Both the position numbers and the translations under genes were made by a program. A DNA stretch of 13,592 bases from contig CAZXSK010000085.1 of assembly GCA_964642855.1 (NCBI GenBank), forward strand, positions 1-13,592. Direction: 5' to 3'. The stretch's first letter is position 1. Each line of letters starts with the position of its first letter. Source of the stretch: CAZXSK01 sp964642855. GTDB lineage: Bacteria > Planctomycetota > Phycisphaerae > SM23-33. Shown here one piece after another: positions 13,448-13,592 of the stretch. The notes below the pieces were generated by a model. The model did not search any database. It was not told where the DNA came from and worked only from the letters and a program-made list of their open reading frames with translations.

Positions 13448-13475
13448 ATTGTAGGCCAACCGCCGCGGAAGGCAA
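13448..13475 (-). promoter_or_regulatory. Candidate promoter of tsaB
   Basis: On the minus strand TTGCCT (13475-13470, 4 of 6) and TACAAT (13453-13448, 5 of 6) are separated by 16 nt. The -10 ends 9 nt before the tsaB ATG. With normal initiation 6-7 nt after the -10, the 5' leader would be only 2-3 nt, which agrees with the missing SD. Confidence 0.5.
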
Positions 13476-13481
13476 AGGCAT

Positions 13482-13511
13482 TTGACACCACGACGGGCCC
13501 GCGGATAGCAT
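13482..13511 (+). promoter_or_regulatory. Candidate promoter of the phosphoesterase gene
   Basis: A perfect -35, TTGACA (13482-13487), and TAGCAT (13506-13511, 4 of 6) are separated by 18 nt. The ATG lies 27 nt downstream of the -10, with an SD between. The site is back-to-back with the tsaB promoter: the two -35 elements are only 6 bp apart, so one regulator or polymerase could affect both. Confidence 0.55.
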
Positions 13512-13537
13512 AGCCGGTCTTGCACGAGGAAGCGGCC

Positions 13538-13592
13538 ATGCTGGCAATCATCAGTGACATCCACTCCAATATTGAAGCGCTCACGGCCGTCC
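13538..13592 (+). CDS. Calcineurin-like metallophosphoesterase, N-terminus only
   Basis: Only 18 codons are in the window (MLAIISDIHSNIEALTAV), and the gene continues past the right edge. A hydrophobic strand followed by SDIHSN, with D7 and H9, is the first metal-binding motif (D-x-H) of the calcineurin-like phosphoesterase superfamily, as in YfcE- and ApaH-like proteins. HSNIEAL is common in predicted phosphodiesterases of the serine/threonine phosphatase-like group. The ATG has GAGGA (13526-13530) 7 nt upstream. It is divergent from tsaB. The substrate cannot be told from this fragment. Confidence 0.75.
   Translation, partial: MLAIISDIHSNIEALTAV

Noticed and set aside
1..13592. CRISPR arrays, tRNAs, insertion sequences or a defence system
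   Set aside because: I saw no regularly spaced repeats, tRNA-like cloverleaf or CCA end, transposase or integrase motifs, or known defence domains on either strand.

Overview
The window is GC-rich and carries tightly packed, mostly full-length bacterial genes: DNA gyrase subunit B, TruD, TsaB, a PduO-type cob(I)alamin adenosyltransferase, a tandem-ACT protein, a DUF547 lipoprotein and an AsmA-like protein. Three of the genes encode lipoproteins with clear lipoboxes, which together with the AsmA-like protein suggests a diderm cell. Base composition, an E. coli-length GyrB, several poorly characterised lipoproteins and genes that appear to lack Shine-Dalgarno (SD) sites make a Planctomycetota (Phycisphaerae-like) origin my best guess. 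No marker gene here proves that lineage. I see no rRNA, tRNA, CRISPR array, insertion sequence or phage gene.

Layout. Positions 1-713 hold no gene I can support. A secreted thioredoxin-fold protein (714-1184, +) converges on gyrB (3716-1230, -). A 348-bp divergent region with a likely gyrB promoter, a structured gyrB leader and a 10-bp inverted repeat separates gyrB from a rightward run of six genes. These are a CsgG/LpoB-like lipoprotein (4065-5126), a cobalamin adenosyltransferase (5193-5735), a small lipoprotein (5762-6424), truD (6432-7661), a two-TM protein of unknown function (7713-9101) and a miniature chemoreceptor-tip-like protein (9198-9512). Several of these are close enough to be cotranscribed. 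An AsmA-like protein (11225-9531, -) converges on that run and diverges from a DUF547 lipoprotein (11331-12170, +). Next come a tandem-ACT protein (12635-12243, -) and tsaB (13438-12713, -), probably cotranscribed in the order tsaB then ACT. A calcineurin-like phosphoesterase (from 13538, +) starts divergently and runs off the right edge.

Functionally this is mainly housekeeping: topoisomerase, tRNA modification (TruD pseudouridine, TsaB t6A), cofactor activation and envelope proteins. It is not an obvious defence or mobile island. The most interesting features are small: a 104-aa soluble protein that is essentially only a chemoreceptor signalling tip; three SD-less genes each preceded at 7-9 nt by the identical hexamer TACAAT, suggesting leaderless mRNAs; a strong intercistronic hairpin covering the only SD-like bases before the cobalamin adenosyltransferase; and a possible 17-codon leader ORF whose stop overlaps a CTG that may start the AsmA-like gene.
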